A DNA stretch of 64,000 bases from contig CM064509.1 of the NCBI GenBank assembly GCA_032716605.1, forward strand, positions 42,272,817 through 42,336,816, written 5' to 3'. This document shows, in pieces, positions 37,496-46,659 of this stretch. Numbering within the stretch: position 1 is the first letter of the stretch; each line of letters opens with the position of its first letter. The DNA is from Paralithodes platypus (lineage: Eukaryota > Arthropoda > Malacostraca > Decapoda > Lithodidae). Below the pieces are notes generated by a model. It was not told the origin of the DNA. It made no database searches and saw only the letters and a program-made list of their open reading frames with translations. Made by a program: the position numbers and the translations under genes.

Positions 37496-37675
37496 ATGAT
37501 AGAAAGATCAATCGCTATGAATATACCCAACGATTTTATATATCTACCGGTATCCTATATCCTGTATATTTTACACACCTATCCTATATCCTGTATATTT
37601 TACAGTGTCGATGACGCTTTTTTAACATTATTTATCCAAACATTCGAAGATTGTATTCATGTTTGTAAAGCCCTC
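37496..37675. other. No gene; short 35-bp duplication
   Basis: CCTATATCCTGTATATTTTA occurs at about 37,552 and 37,581. Nothing else recognised. Confidence 0.5.
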
Positions 37676-37807
37676 TAGGAATCAAAGGGGTAATGTCTGT
37701 CCAATTAACCCTCTGACTCCCACAAGCCCTTCCCAAGCTGCGTAAAGTCGTCTACTGATAGCCAGAATAAAAGGAAGAAAATAGTCGTCGTGTACTGAAA
37801 GGGTTAA
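37676..37807 (+). mobile_element. M-related element, right half
   Basis: CCAATTAACCCTCTGACTCC, GCTGCGTAAAGTCGTCTACT, GATAGCCAGAATAAAAGG and GTGTACTGAAAGGGTTAA. Confidence 0.6.
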
Positions 37808-37808
<1 letters not shown>

Positions 37809-37884
<76 letters not shown>

Positions 37885-38020
37885 GTAAGGAAGGGTAGAC
37901 AATAGGAAAGAGGGAAGGGTAAGAAGGAAGGAAGGAAGGTTAGAATCAGTCCAATCTGCCTTGATGATAATTGCCTACGGTACTGTACTGATGAATATTA
38001 CTGACTTGTTTTAGTAGGGC

Positions 38021-38083
<63 letters not shown>

Positions 38084-38350
38084 TAAGGGTAGATAGGAGA
38101 ATATTGGGAGGAAGTGAGAGCGGTTATGAGAGGTGAGAGGGAGGAAGAGGAGGATAAAGATGCTCACACAGATAACAAGGAGAAGAAGAAAAAGAAAAAG
38201 AAAAACACAGATAACAAGGAGAAGAAGAAGAAGAAGAAGAAAATTAGGAAGAAGAAAATGGAACGAAAAGAGAGAAAACCAAAGAAAAAATAAAGCAACC
38301 AAGAAAACACAAATGGAGAAGAGGAGGAACAGAAAAGAGGCAGAAATCGT
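37809..38350. repeat. GA microsatellites and GAAG-rich tract
   Basis: Two GA runs (37,809-37,880 and 38,025-38,080), with AGGAAGGAAGG between, then AAGAAGAAGAAA-rich sequence. Frames here are Arg/Lys or Leu/Ser simple-sequence artefacts. Confidence 0.8.
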
Positions 38351-38530
38351 CAACTCTAACTTCTGTAACTCAAAAGGGGCTAGAGAAAATGAGCTGTCAA
38401 TTCATATACACATATTCCCTAGTCAAGTCTTCCTATTTGGTAGAAATATTAGCTCGGTTACTCTAGTCCTTTTTAAGTTATGAGAGGTTAAGGGTTAGGA
38501 TTCCTGCCCAACCTAGAATGGACGGATTAT
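38351..38530. mobile_element. F element, diverged
   Basis: CTTCTGTAACTCAAAAGGGG, CTATTCCCTAGTCAAG-like core, TTAGCTCGGTTACTCTAGTC and TTTTTAAGTTATGAGAGG. The outer TAGTCTATTCGC ends are largely lost. Confidence 0.6.
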
Positions 38531-38551
38531 AGGTAGCTGGTAACTAGAAGG

Positions 38552-38766
38552 TACAGTCGCGCTAATAAGTGATGTTTCGGCACCAAGTATGTTTTGATCA
38601 ATAATTAGTATCGGCAATATCTAAGCTTCATTTCTTCATATCCAGTGAAATATACAAACATGTTCCTACACTTACCCACCCTATTCAACATCTGACAGAC
38701 ATTAATACAGCACAGAGCAAGCCAAACGTAATGACAGCTGGGCCATGACTTATTAGCGCGACTGTA
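38552..38766 (-). mobile_element. D element, complete
   Basis: TA-CAGTCGCGCTAATAAGTG ... CTTATTAGCGCGACTG-TA, 215 bp, in the orientation of the 12,559 copy. Confidence 0.85.
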
Positions 38767-38778
38767 CACTCTGATACC

Positions 38779-38945
38779 ATAGTGAAGCAGATAAGTGAAA
38801 CAATCGTTCAAATGGTGATGCAAGCATGAAATTTGGTACAGGTATTCTTCAAAGCTCACTTTCAAAGCACATACCGCTGGCCACGCAAAAATTCAATATG
38901 GCGACCATTTTTCAAGATGGCCGACACATCTGACTGAGCCCTACT
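38779..38945 (+). repeat. Left terminal inverted repeat of the 2.9-kb transposon
   Basis: ATAGTGAAGCAGATAAGTG to TTTTTCAAGATGGCCGAC. Relative to the right end it lacks about 10 bp near AAACAATCG and has different bases around GTATTCTTCAAAGC. Confidence 0.8.
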
Positions 38946-39729
38946 GTTATGGGTCAGTTAATTGAAAGAAAAAAAACATGAATACTGTCCAATCCATTTT
39001 TTGTTGGCTCTAACGTGGTAAGTGAAGGTAATTTTGTCCAAAGCAGTTGCATATTAGACTTTAACTAAGATGGCGTCCAAGATGGCCGCCATTAACCCGA
39101 GGAGGCCGGATTTTTTTGGCGATTTTCGGTAGTGTTTATGGCTTAATAGCTAATCAAAGAATAAAGATAGAGAAATGAGTCATAAACCACGTGAGAGAGG
39201 TCACTTTCAGCTTTTGTCTCTTAAAAAAATTCAGCTCCATAGGCCCAGTAGTTACTGAGATATTGCTTGTTTTCGTGAGGTAACTTTTCCGTGATTTTCC
39301 GTGTTTACGCACCTTTGCCATAGTGAAATTTCCTTAAACCCATTGTGTTGACATCACGGTAGTTTCGGTGATATTGGAACTCGGTGAAAATTACCGCAAA
39401 AGTACCGTGACGTCATACAAGTAAATAGCAGCCATCAGCAGGCTATTTAAAGCTGTGCTATTTGAGTAGTGTATCGGCCTTCTGGGGTTAAAGACAAATT
39501 TTTTGATATCTTGGCTATTAGTAGAGCTAGACAAATGATTGTTTCATCTAATCCTACATTTTTGAGGTCAGAGAATTAGAAGACTTGTCACATTATTAAC
39601 TCATCAGGGTCATAAGTAACTAGACAAAGTGAAGGAAGATTATATCGTAGGAAACGGCCTAATTCACACCATTTATACATATCCATTGAGTACAAATAAC
39701 ATTAGTAAAAATACCATAGAATCAAAGAC
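38946..39729. other. Transposon interior downstream of the gene
   Basis: Non-coding. It holds AAGATGGCGTCCAAGATGG (39,067-39,085) and CGTGATTTTCCGTG. No open frame above background. A 3' UTR of the nuclease-like gene is the natural reading, but no clear poly-A site decides its end. Confidence 0.5.
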
Positions 39730-40953
39730 TCACACCTCACATTTGCAAGTGCACAGAGCTGTACAGGAGAGACCCAGCCTGTAGCACTTGCACCTGCCAC
39801 GACAGTCTGATTTACAGCCACATTTGGTCAGCTGTTCGCAACTCTTGGCTATGGGGGAGTTGGCTGTCCAGAAGACGTGCCATTCTTCACCAACCTTCTG
39901 CCATCCCCAGTCAGCAGGACTCTCTGCTTCTGGTTGACACTGGGTTGCTTGGGCCCAAACACAACCAGCCTGGAAGGCAGCTCGTCTAGTGTGCTGAAGC
40001 AGAGCTGCTCTTGTTGGTGGAATGGCCTCATAAGGCCTCTGTTTTCTGGCAAACATGTCAAGCCTGGCTTCATCCACAGTGGTAGCAGTGCTGGACCTGT
40101 CATACATCAGTATGACAAACCTCTCCAGTATCTCCAGGTCACCATCTTCCACTGTAAGAGGGTACTGGCTCAGCTTGGAGAAGACAGGGGAGGCCTCTGG
40201 ACAAACATCCCATGTCTGCCAGGCAGTTTTCTTTCCCTTGTTACGGAAGGCTGAAACAGTGTCACACACCCTGTGAAGGCATGAAAGAATAACATGCCTT
40301 TAGCCTTCTCCTGCCCCATACAGCGATACAGGCCATGCACACTGATCCAGCGCCGGCTTTGACCGTGACCAAATGCCACCCATAACTGCTCTAGCCCCAA
40401 ACTCTGAAGGGCTGGAAAGGCACTCACTGCAATGACCACAACATCTGTATCATTTGCCTTGACCATGACGGCTTTGCTCCCATGTTCTGCAGCATATTTG
40501 GCATGCACAAAGATGCGGCTGTCAGCTTCCTCATGAGAGCAACTTGTCCAGTCCTTGAAGACCAGTTTCATGAGTGCTGAGGACTGCAGATCCCTTTGTG
40601 ACAATTACCAAGTTTGGTGCAGACATTTGGGCAACCCTGTCTGCCAGGAACTGGAACAACTCCGTCTTGTTGTCATTATGCCTAAGGAAGTTACGCCAAT
40701 TGGATGGAATGCTGTTCTTGTTTGTCACCTTGCATCTTCCTCCCTGGCCACGTTGAGACCTGGTCTCGGCTTTGAGGCTGGATGGGTTGTACACATCAAA
40801 GACAAGATGTGTTGTCTTGAACTTCGTAGCATAGCTGTGAATAAATGGCAGGAAGTCCAGAGTTGCATAGCCCTCAAAGGTCTTTCCTCTCTTTGGTGGC
40901 AAGACATGGACCAAAGCAGACCCATCTACAATCAGGACATCGGTCTGGCACAC
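39730..40953 (-). pseudogene. FEN/XPG-like nuclease with C-terminal cysteine cluster, two frameshifts
   Basis: About 407 codons in three frames. Part 1 (40,953 to about 40,545): TDVLIVDGSALVHVLPP, an N-terminal aspartate as in PIN/FEN folds, and LVIVTKGSAVLS. Part 2 (to about 40,265): CSHEEADSRIFVHAKYAAEH and VMVKANDTDVVVIAVSA, equivalent to the E..D and D.D acidic sites of XPG-I domains. Part 3: GCDTVSAFRNKGKKTAW, resembling the FEN H2TH segment GCDY...GIGPK.A, then a helical region and CGCKSDCRGRCKCYRLGL plus SCTALCTCKCE, a CXC/tesmin-like cluster of nine or more cysteines. One extra base near 40,545 and a duplicated TG near 40,265 break the frame; both parts resume exactly where homologous sequence should. 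No ATG starts part 1 (the first codon is GTG), and ATTGACAG just upstream could be a splice acceptor, so an N-terminal exon may be missing. Academ-type transposons are described as carrying XPG-like and Cys-rich modules; this link is from memory. Confidence 0.75.
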
Positions 40954-41464
40954 CCTGTCAATTCAGGTGCGGCTATCTAACTCTATCTACTAACTACCAA
41001 CTACTGTCTAGTAGCTAATTGATATGGGGCTGTTAGAAAGCATTTGGGACACTAAATTAAACTACACTACAACTTATAGTATAGTACAGTCAAATAAGCT
41101 GACACTGAACCCCATGCTGAGCTGCACAGCAGCGATGTTACCAGTGTGCCCTGGTTGTGTGTTGACATCACTCGATTATATTTGCAAGATCTCATCACTG
41201 CCTCAGTCCTTACTAACAAATGTGAAAATGGCTCCATTGGATTATCTGACCCAAAGAATGTATGTGCACACCAAAAATCATGTATATATGTTCAGTAGTT
41301 GCTTAGATATAAACATATGAAATTAATGGACGCCATCTTGGATGCCATTCTAAAATTCCAATTATAGACTATGACAATGATTAAAACAGTGCTTCTCATT
41401 AATCTGGTTAGCAAGAAACAGTTTTCTCTTAAAATGTTCACCAGGTAATAATTAAAAAAAAATT
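40954..41464. other. Transposon interior upstream of the gene
   Basis: No frame continues the nuclease-like protein. GACGCCATCTTGGATGCCAT (41,331-41,350) mirrors the motif at 39,067 on the other side. Any lost N-terminal exon would lie here or was deleted. Confidence 0.45.
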
Positions 41465-41641
41465 AAGCAATATATAGTCAGGCACGGCAGCCATCTTGAA
41501 AAATGACCGCCATCTTGGATTTTCGCGTGGCCAGCGGTATTTCTGAGAAGAATGGACCTTGAAGGGTACATGTACCAAATTTCATGCTTGCATCACCATT
41601 TGAACGATTCTCCTGAAATTTGCAGTTATCTGCTCCACTAT
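41465..41641 (-). repeat. Right terminal inverted repeat of the 2.9-kb transposon
   Basis: CAGCCATCTTGAAAAATGAC, GCGTGGCCAGCGG, GTACCAAATTTCATGCTTGC, CATCACCATTTGAACGAT, ending CTGCTCCACTATA. Confidence 0.8.
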
Positions 41642-41857
41642 AGCCCACTCATAAGAATTCCTGGGCCCCCTAGGTTTGTCTTTATGCAATTATAACTATT
41701 TAAATTGATTTTTGGGTAGAATTTGCTCTTCAAAAATTAGTGTCCTTAGTTTTGAAGTTGATTTATAGAAAATGATATGCATAGATTGGTTTCCAAAGAT
41801 ATACTTCCATAGATAGAAATACAGGTGAAGTCCAGGAATGTGTATGAGTGGGCTAGA
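41640..41857. mobile_element. Small TA-flanked MITE
   Basis: TA-GCCCACTCATAAGAATTC-CTGGG at the left pairs with CCAGGAATGTGTATGAGTGGGC-TA at the right. About 215 bp, AT-rich, no frame. It sits precisely at the end of the 2.9-kb transposon. Confidence 0.7.
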
Positions 41858-42247
41858 GACTATGGTGTCCGAGTGTACCAAGAAGATGAAGATAAAGAAT
41901 AATAAGAGCAAAAGACAACAACATTATAGAAACTCAGAAAAGAGAGACGAAAAAGGGATGAAGATGATGAAAGAATAATAATAATAATAATAACAATAAT
42001 AAAAATAATAATACGAAGAAGAAGTGACAAAGAAGAAGAAGGAGGAGAAAAGAGAAGTAAAAAAATAAATAAAAGCGAGTGAAGAAGAAAATGGGATAGG
42101 AAGAGGAAGAAGAAAATGGGATAGGAAGAGGAAGAAGAAAATGGGATAGGAAGAGGAAGAAGAAAATGGGATAGGAAGAGGAAGAAGAAGAAAATGGGAT
42201 AGGAAGAGGAAGAAGAAAATGGGATGGGAAGAAGAAGAAGAAGCCAA
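41858..42247. repeat. GAA/AAT-rich tract with a 24-bp minisatellite
   Basis: AAATGGGATAGGAAGAGGAA-GAAG is repeated about six times (42,088-42,230), preceded by AATAATAATAAT. The Ser/Phe/Leu-rich minus frames are artefacts. Confidence 0.85.
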
Positions 42248-42457
42248 ACAATGAGGCGGTGCATCTATCTATCTATCTAAACACAACCTATCCACCTCTC
42301 TCTCTCTCTCTCTCCCAACCCAACCTATCCCTAGCCTACCCCTTTCCCCTCCCCTCCTCTCCTTTAAGACCAGACATTTACCAGATTGCTTTTATAATCA
42401 AAGTGTTTTAGAGTGATACCGGCCTCCCCTTTTCACCTACATTTTGTATATATCATT
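42248..42457. other. C-rich and CT sequence, no feature
   Basis: CTATCTATCTATC at 42,265-42,279, CT repeats at 42,297-42,314, and CCTACCCCTTTCCCC-type sequence. No gene. Confidence 0.45.
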
Positions 42458-42836
42458 TTAAGGGGGGTCACCGTTTTTTTTTTTTTTTTATCTTTCTCTC
42501 CTTTTCTCTCTTTCCCTGGCTTGTATCCATTCGGCCCCATTCAGCCAACTGTTTTAAGACTTGTATCCCCATCCAGGTGTCGATTTCTTCCTGGCGATAG
42601 CGAGCCAGCATTGCATGGAGAAATCCGTAAATTTTTCTATCGAAAAATGTACAGATTTAGCTTGCTGTCAAAACAAAAATATATATATGCTGGGTTGCTA
42701 CCGCTCGCCAGGAAAATATTGATACCTGGCTGGGGGTAAACGTCTTAAAACAGTAGGCTGAACTGGGCCGAATGGGTACAAGCCAAAGAGAGAGGGAGAG
42801 AGAAAGAGAACAAAAAAGCGAGGTTGGCTCCCTTAA
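42458..42836 (+). mobile_element. B fold-back element, complete reference copy
   Basis: TTAAGGGGGGTCACCG (42,458) and GTTGGCTCCCTTAA (42,836). Arms GGCTTGTATCCATTCGGCCC / GGGCCGAATGGGTACAAGCC. The GC hairpin is lost (GAAATCCGTAAATTTTTC) but the second (ATTTTTCTATCGAAAAATG) is kept. The mirror block on the left reads CTGGCGATAGCGAGCC, shortened. Confidence 0.85.
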
Positions 42837-42919
42837 TGGGTCTTTTTTCTCTTCGTCATTTTCTACCATTTTCCATTATCCATTTATTGTATCTGTTTTT
42901 ACGTTCGTGCTTCCTTCTT

Positions 42920-43365
42920 TTAAGGGGGGATGGGCCGGGTTTCTGGACCACTTTCTCCCTCAGTTTAGCCCCATTAGTTTTCAGATGTTAAGATGTTTGC
43001 CAGATTAGTTCGTCGATTTTAAGACCTGTCGCCCCATTTCTTCGTCAATATTTATGCCTATCGTGCTATTTAGGTGTCAACTTTTTTCCCTGGCGAACGA
43101 TAGTGAGCCTGTAATGTTGGAAGAACCAGCCTTCGGCTGGGACATTTTTCTACCGAAAAATGTACAAATTAATCTAGAAGGGGGATCTAATGGATGTTTT
43201 TTTTTTTTTTTTTTTTTTTATTTGATGGAGGTCTAGGGAGGAAACTAGAAAAATAATGAATACATGAAAAAATCGCCCCAAAAGTGAACCAATTCCCCCT
43301 TAAAGTGAACCAATTCCCCCTTAAAGTGAACCAATTCCCCCTTAAAGTGAACCAATTCCCCTTAA
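42920..43365 (+). mobile_element. A element whose 3' terminal repeat is tandemly multiplied
   Basis: TTAAGGGGGGATGGGCCGGG start, CGGCCTTCGG-type hairpin as CAGCCTTCGGCTGG, CATTTTTCTACCGAAAAATG, T run, GATGGAGGTCTAGGGAGGAA. After AATCGCCCCAAAAGTGAACC the terminal 20 bp (AGTGAACCAATTCCCCCTTAA) occurs four times, closing at TTAA 43,362-43,365. Confidence 0.85.
43282..43365 (+). repeat. Terminal-repeat array, 4 units of about 21 bp
   Basis: AAAGTGAACCAATTCCCCCTT repeated head to tail. Each unit is the last part of the A element including its TTAA. Confidence 0.9.
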
Positions 43366-43472
43366 CGGTAATTGTATAAACTAATTGTTGCTCGTGTTCT
43401 TGTTCTCACTGTTTCCTAGTCAACATGTTCCGTTAGTTATCAATACTTGTTTTTGTAAGTCTCTCTCTCTCT

Positions 43473-43546
<74 letters not shown>

Positions 43547-43667
43547 AAACATAATGATATATATATGATGCTGGTCAAAGTGAACAAAACTTATCACACT
43601 CTAAAGACCAGCATATGTTTAGTTTTCATTAACCACAATATGTTTACAATTATTTACATGTTTCTTA
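43366..43667. other. Spacer with a long (CT)n
   Basis: CT microsatellite at 43,460-43,545; flanks are unassigned. The spacer lies between the multiplied 3' ends of two converging A elements. Confidence 0.6.
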
Positions 43668-43992
43668 TTAAGGGGGATGGTTCACTTTAAGGGGGGATGG
43701 TTCACTTTCAGGGGGGATGGTTCACTTTAAGGGGGGATGGTTCACTTTAAGGGGGATGGTTCACTTTAAGGGGGGATGGTTCACTTTAAGGGGGGATGGT
43801 TCACTTTAAGGGGGGATGGTTCACTTTAAGGGGGATGGTTCACTTTAAGGGGGGATGGTTCACTTTCAAGGTGGGATGGTTCACTTTAAAAAGGGGGGGA
43901 TGGTTTTCACTTTAAGGGGGATGGTTCACTTTAAGGGGGGATGGTTCACTTTAAGGGGGGATGGTTCACTTTAAGGGGGGATGGTTCACTTT
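43668..43992 (-). repeat. 20-bp array of element termini, about 16 units
   Basis: TTAAGGGGGGATGGTTCACT repeats with 19-20 bp spacing, a few units expanded (GGTGGGATGG, AAAAAGGGGGGGATGG). Every unit carries TTAA or a variant, so the array is a chain of potential target sites and ends. Confidence 0.95.
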
Positions 43993-44341
43993 TTGGGCGA
44001 TTTTTGCATGTATTCGTTATTTTTCTAGTTTCCTCCCTAGACCTCCATCAAATTTAAAAAAAAAAATCCATTACATCCCCCTTCTAGATTTATTTGTACA
44101 TTTTTCGGTAGAAAAATGTCCCGGCCGAAGGCCGATTCTTCCAACATTACAGGCTCACTATCGTTCGCCAGGGAAAAAATCGACACCTAAATAGCACGAA
44201 AGGTCTAAATATTGACGAAGAAATGGGGCGAAAGGTTTTAAAATCGACTAACTAATGGGGCAAACATCTTAAAATCTGAAAACTAATGGGGCTAAACATG
44301 AGGGAGAAAGTGGTCCAGAAAACCGGCTCACCTCCCCTTAA
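43668..44341 (-). mobile_element. A element, inverted, with about 16 copies of its 3' terminal repeat
   Basis: Array to 43,992, then CTTTTTGGGCGATTTTTGCA, TTTCCTCCCTAGACCTCC, CATTTTTCGGTAGAAAAATG, CCCGGCCGAAGGCCG, GGCTCACTATCGTTCGCC and CACCTCCCCTTAA (44,338-44,341). Confidence 0.85.
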
Positions 44342-44479
44342 TAGGAATGTATGAATTTCTTCTTTAAATATTTGCACATTGAGCAAACTGTCTTTCCACT
44401 GAATGAATTCCTGTCACTTCCCGAGTTCCACAGAGATCAGTTCTTGGCCCACTACTGTTTATCATATCCCATACTGTAC
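44342..44479. other. No feature recognised
   Basis: Includes TTCCACAGAGATCAGTTCTT and TGGCCCACTACTGTTTATCA, which resemble the RT motif VPQ-S-VLGPLLFI of LINEs, but only about 15 codons are readable. Confidence 0.35.
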
Positions 44480-45335
44480 CAGGGACGTCATTTGCAACTA
44501 TTCTGGCAACTATTAGACAATTCTATTCAGCTTAGGAAGGACCTCTAGCAATAATAAGGCTTCAAACTATCTCAACCAACCATTTTCACTACCACAGATC
44601 CTTCTTAACCCTCTCCGACATATGACGCGATTTTGAGCCTATTGGGGATACTTTAAAGCCTCTGTTACCATCATGGGTATTTAGAAACCTTTAGTTTAGT
44701 TACTTCAACCTCTGCAGTTGTCTTTGAGTTAGCTGTGTTGAGCCTATTGGGGATACTTTAAAGCCTTTGTTACCATCAGGGGTATTTAGAAACCTTTAGT
44801 TTAGTTACTTCAACCTCTGCAGTTGTCTTTGAGTTAGCTGTGTTGAGCCTATTGGGGATACTTTAAAGCCTCTGTTACCATCAGGGGTATTTAGAAACCT
44901 TTAGTTTAGTTACTTCAACCTCTGCAGTTGTCTTTGAGTTACCGTAGCTGTGTTGAACCTATTGGGGATACTTTAAAGCCTCTGTTACCATCAGGGGTAT
45001 TTATAAACCTTTAGTTTAGTTACTTCAACCTCTGCAGTTGTCTTTGAGTTAGCTGTGTTGAGCCTATTGGGGATACTTTAAAGCCTTTGTTACCATCAGG
45101 GGTATTTAGAAACCTTTAGTTTAGTTACTTCAACCTCTGCAGTTGTCTTTGAGTTAGCTGTGGGCAGAAAACTAATTATGGAGAGGTAATTATAAGAGTG
45201 AGAGAACTCTATTTCTTATTGCTAATCTGGCAACCTCTGCGTCATATGAGCGTGAAAGGGTTAAGTTGCATAATATCGTGTACATATAGCTAGAACATAA
45301 TATTACACACGTCGCTGGTACTCAAAGGGATACAC
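44480..45335 (+). mobile_element. M element split by C element 3
   Basis: Left half GACGTCATTTGCAAC ... ACCACAGATCCTTC (to 44,604) and right half GTTGCATAATATCGTGTACA ... CACGTCGCTGGTACTCAAAG (from 45,265). C sits at exactly the same internal TTAA of M as at 16.09 kb. Confidence 0.85.
44605..45264 (+). mobile_element. C element 3 (TTAA unit, 5 satellite repeats)
   Basis: TTAACCCTCTCCGACATATG ... GAGCGTGAAAGGGTTAA, TTAA at 44,605-44,608 and 45,261-45,264. Five 105-bp units; one boundary carries a CCGTA insertion (GAGTTACCGTAGCTG). The unique flank GGGCAGAAAACTAATTATGG matches the other copies. Confidence 0.9.
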
Positions 45336-45395
45336 AACATGCCAATAACATCGATGCGTGTCCGTCGGGTGAGAGTTCCAAGTTTGGATATCATA

Positions 45396-45972
45396 TTAAG
45401 GGGGTAGTACTCGCTTTTTATGGACCACCTTCTCCCTCATGTGTAGCATATTAGTTTGGAGGTGTTAAGACGTTCGTTTCTATAGTTTCGATTTTGAGAC
45501 CTTTCGCCTTAATTTGTTTTCAATATTAAGAACTTTCATGCCCTTTAGGTATCAATTTTTTCCTGGCGAGCGATAGCGAGCCTCTAGTTTTAGAAGGAAC
45601 CGGCCTTTGGCCGGGACATTTTCTACCGAAAAATGTACACAGTTGTCTTGAAAGGTGGTCTAGGGGGGTGTTTTTCTAAGCTTGATGAAGGTCTAGCGAG
45701 GATATTCAAACAACAATATAAACATTCAAACAATAATATAAACATTCAAACAATAATATAAACATTCAAACAATAATATAAACATTCAAACAATAATATA
45801 AACATTCAAACAATAATATAAACATTCAAACAATAATATAAACATTCAAACAATAATATAAACATTCAAACAATAATATAAACATTCAAACAACAATATA
45901 AACATTCAAACAATAATATAAACATTCAAACACATATATACATAGACCAAAAACCAAGCACTATCCCCTTAC
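45396..45972 (+). mobile_element. A element expanded by an internal 20-bp array
   Basis: TTAAGGGGGTAGTACTCGC start, GGCGAGCGATAGCGAGCC, CGGCCTTTGGCCGGGAC hairpin, GATGAAGGTCTAGCGAGG. Before the end (GACCAAAAACCAAGCACTAT CCCCTTAC) a 230-bp array is inserted, making the copy about 575 bp instead of 375. Confidence 0.85.
45703..45932 (+). repeat. 20-bp tandem repeat, about 11 units, inside an A element
   Basis: ACATTCAAACAATAATATAA repeated with almost no divergence; two units have AACAATATAA. The normal A sequence here is an AT-rich AAATAAATA stretch, the likely seed. Confidence 0.95.
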
Positions 45973-45994
45973 ACTTGGAGCGAATATGAACACT

Positions 45995-46079
45995 CCTAAA
46001 AGGGGGGGGGGGGGGGGTTTGGTCTATATATTTGTGTCTTAACTTTATGTTTTAGTCTCCTCGCTAGACCTCCATCAAG

Positions 46080-46117
<38 letters not shown>

Positions 46118-46374
46118 TTGCAAGATAAATGTGTACATTTTTTGGTAGAAAAATGTCCCGGCTGAAGGCCGCTTCCTTTTAAAATTACAGGCTCACTTTC
46201 GCTCGCCAGGAAAAAATCGACACCTGAATGGCACGAAAGGTCTTAACGTTGACAAAGAAATGGGGTGGAACATCTCAAAATCGCCAAACTAACGGAACGA
46301 ACGTCTGATAATCACAAAACTAATATGCTAAACATGAGGGAGATGGGGTCCAGAAAAAGCGAGTACTTCCCCCT
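45995..46374 (-). mobile_element. A element, inverted, with poly-G and poly-A runs
   Basis: G run, TTTGGTCTATATATTTGTGT, TCCTCGCTAGACCTCCATCA, a 33-nt A run, TTTTTTGGTAGAAAAATGTC, CCGGCTGAAGGCCGC, GCTCACTTTCGCTCGCC and GCGAGTACTTCCCCCTTGA. The end TTAA has decayed to TTGA. Confidence 0.8.
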
Positions 46375-46525
46375 TGACAGACTGGGTGAATGGTGTAACA
46401 CATGGTAGATAACACTAAACGTAGAGAAATGTAAAGTGATACGTGTCATCCTACCAAATGTAAAGTGATGCGTGTCATCCTACCAAATGTAAAGTGATGC
46501 GTGTCATCCTACCAAATCTCAATCA
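46375..46525 (+). pseudogene. LINE RT scrap with triplicated 29-bp segment
   Basis: DRLGEWCNTW then ITLNVEKCKVIRV is readable across 46,378-46,450, the region just after the RT catalytic box. GTAAAGTGATGCGTGTCATC with CTACCAAAT is repeated three times. Confidence 0.6.
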
Positions 46526-46659
46526 AACCACTCTTAGACTATCTCCCTGGAATGTACCACAAGACCTTTGAGATACTAACTATACCTTGTAACTCCCCGG
46601 ACCCTCCTGAAACAATGTCAATAATGTTCATCAGTACAGCAGACAATTATTATTAAGGC
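46526..46659. other. No feature recognised
   Basis: Unique-looking sequence. Confidence 0.4.

Larger units (their letters stand above)
38777..41641 (-). mobile_element. DNA transposon of about 2.9 kb with about 170-bp inverted ends, carrying a FEN/XPG-like gene
   Basis: The left end (ATAGTGAAGCAGATAAGTG, then ATCGTTCAAATGGTGATGCA and AGCATGAAATTTGGTACAGG) is matched inverted by the right end (reverse complement ATAGTGGAGCAGATAACTGC, then ATCGTTCAAATGGTGATGCA, AGCATGAAATTTGGTACATG). Pairing continues through CCGCTGGCCACGC and TTTTTCAAGATGG to about 170 bp. Further in, CAAGATGGC motifs recur at mirrored distances (about 290 bp from each end: 39,068 and 41,340). The only coding sequence is the broken nuclease-like gene; no DDE transposase is visible, so this is an internally deleted or nuclease-only derivative. 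The right flank is another MITE, which hides the target duplication. Confidence 0.8.

Noticed and set aside
40555..40980. Plus-strand frame of 141 codons opposite the nuclease-like gene
   Set aside because: It is the shadow of the minus-strand coding frame, whose motifs are recognisable.
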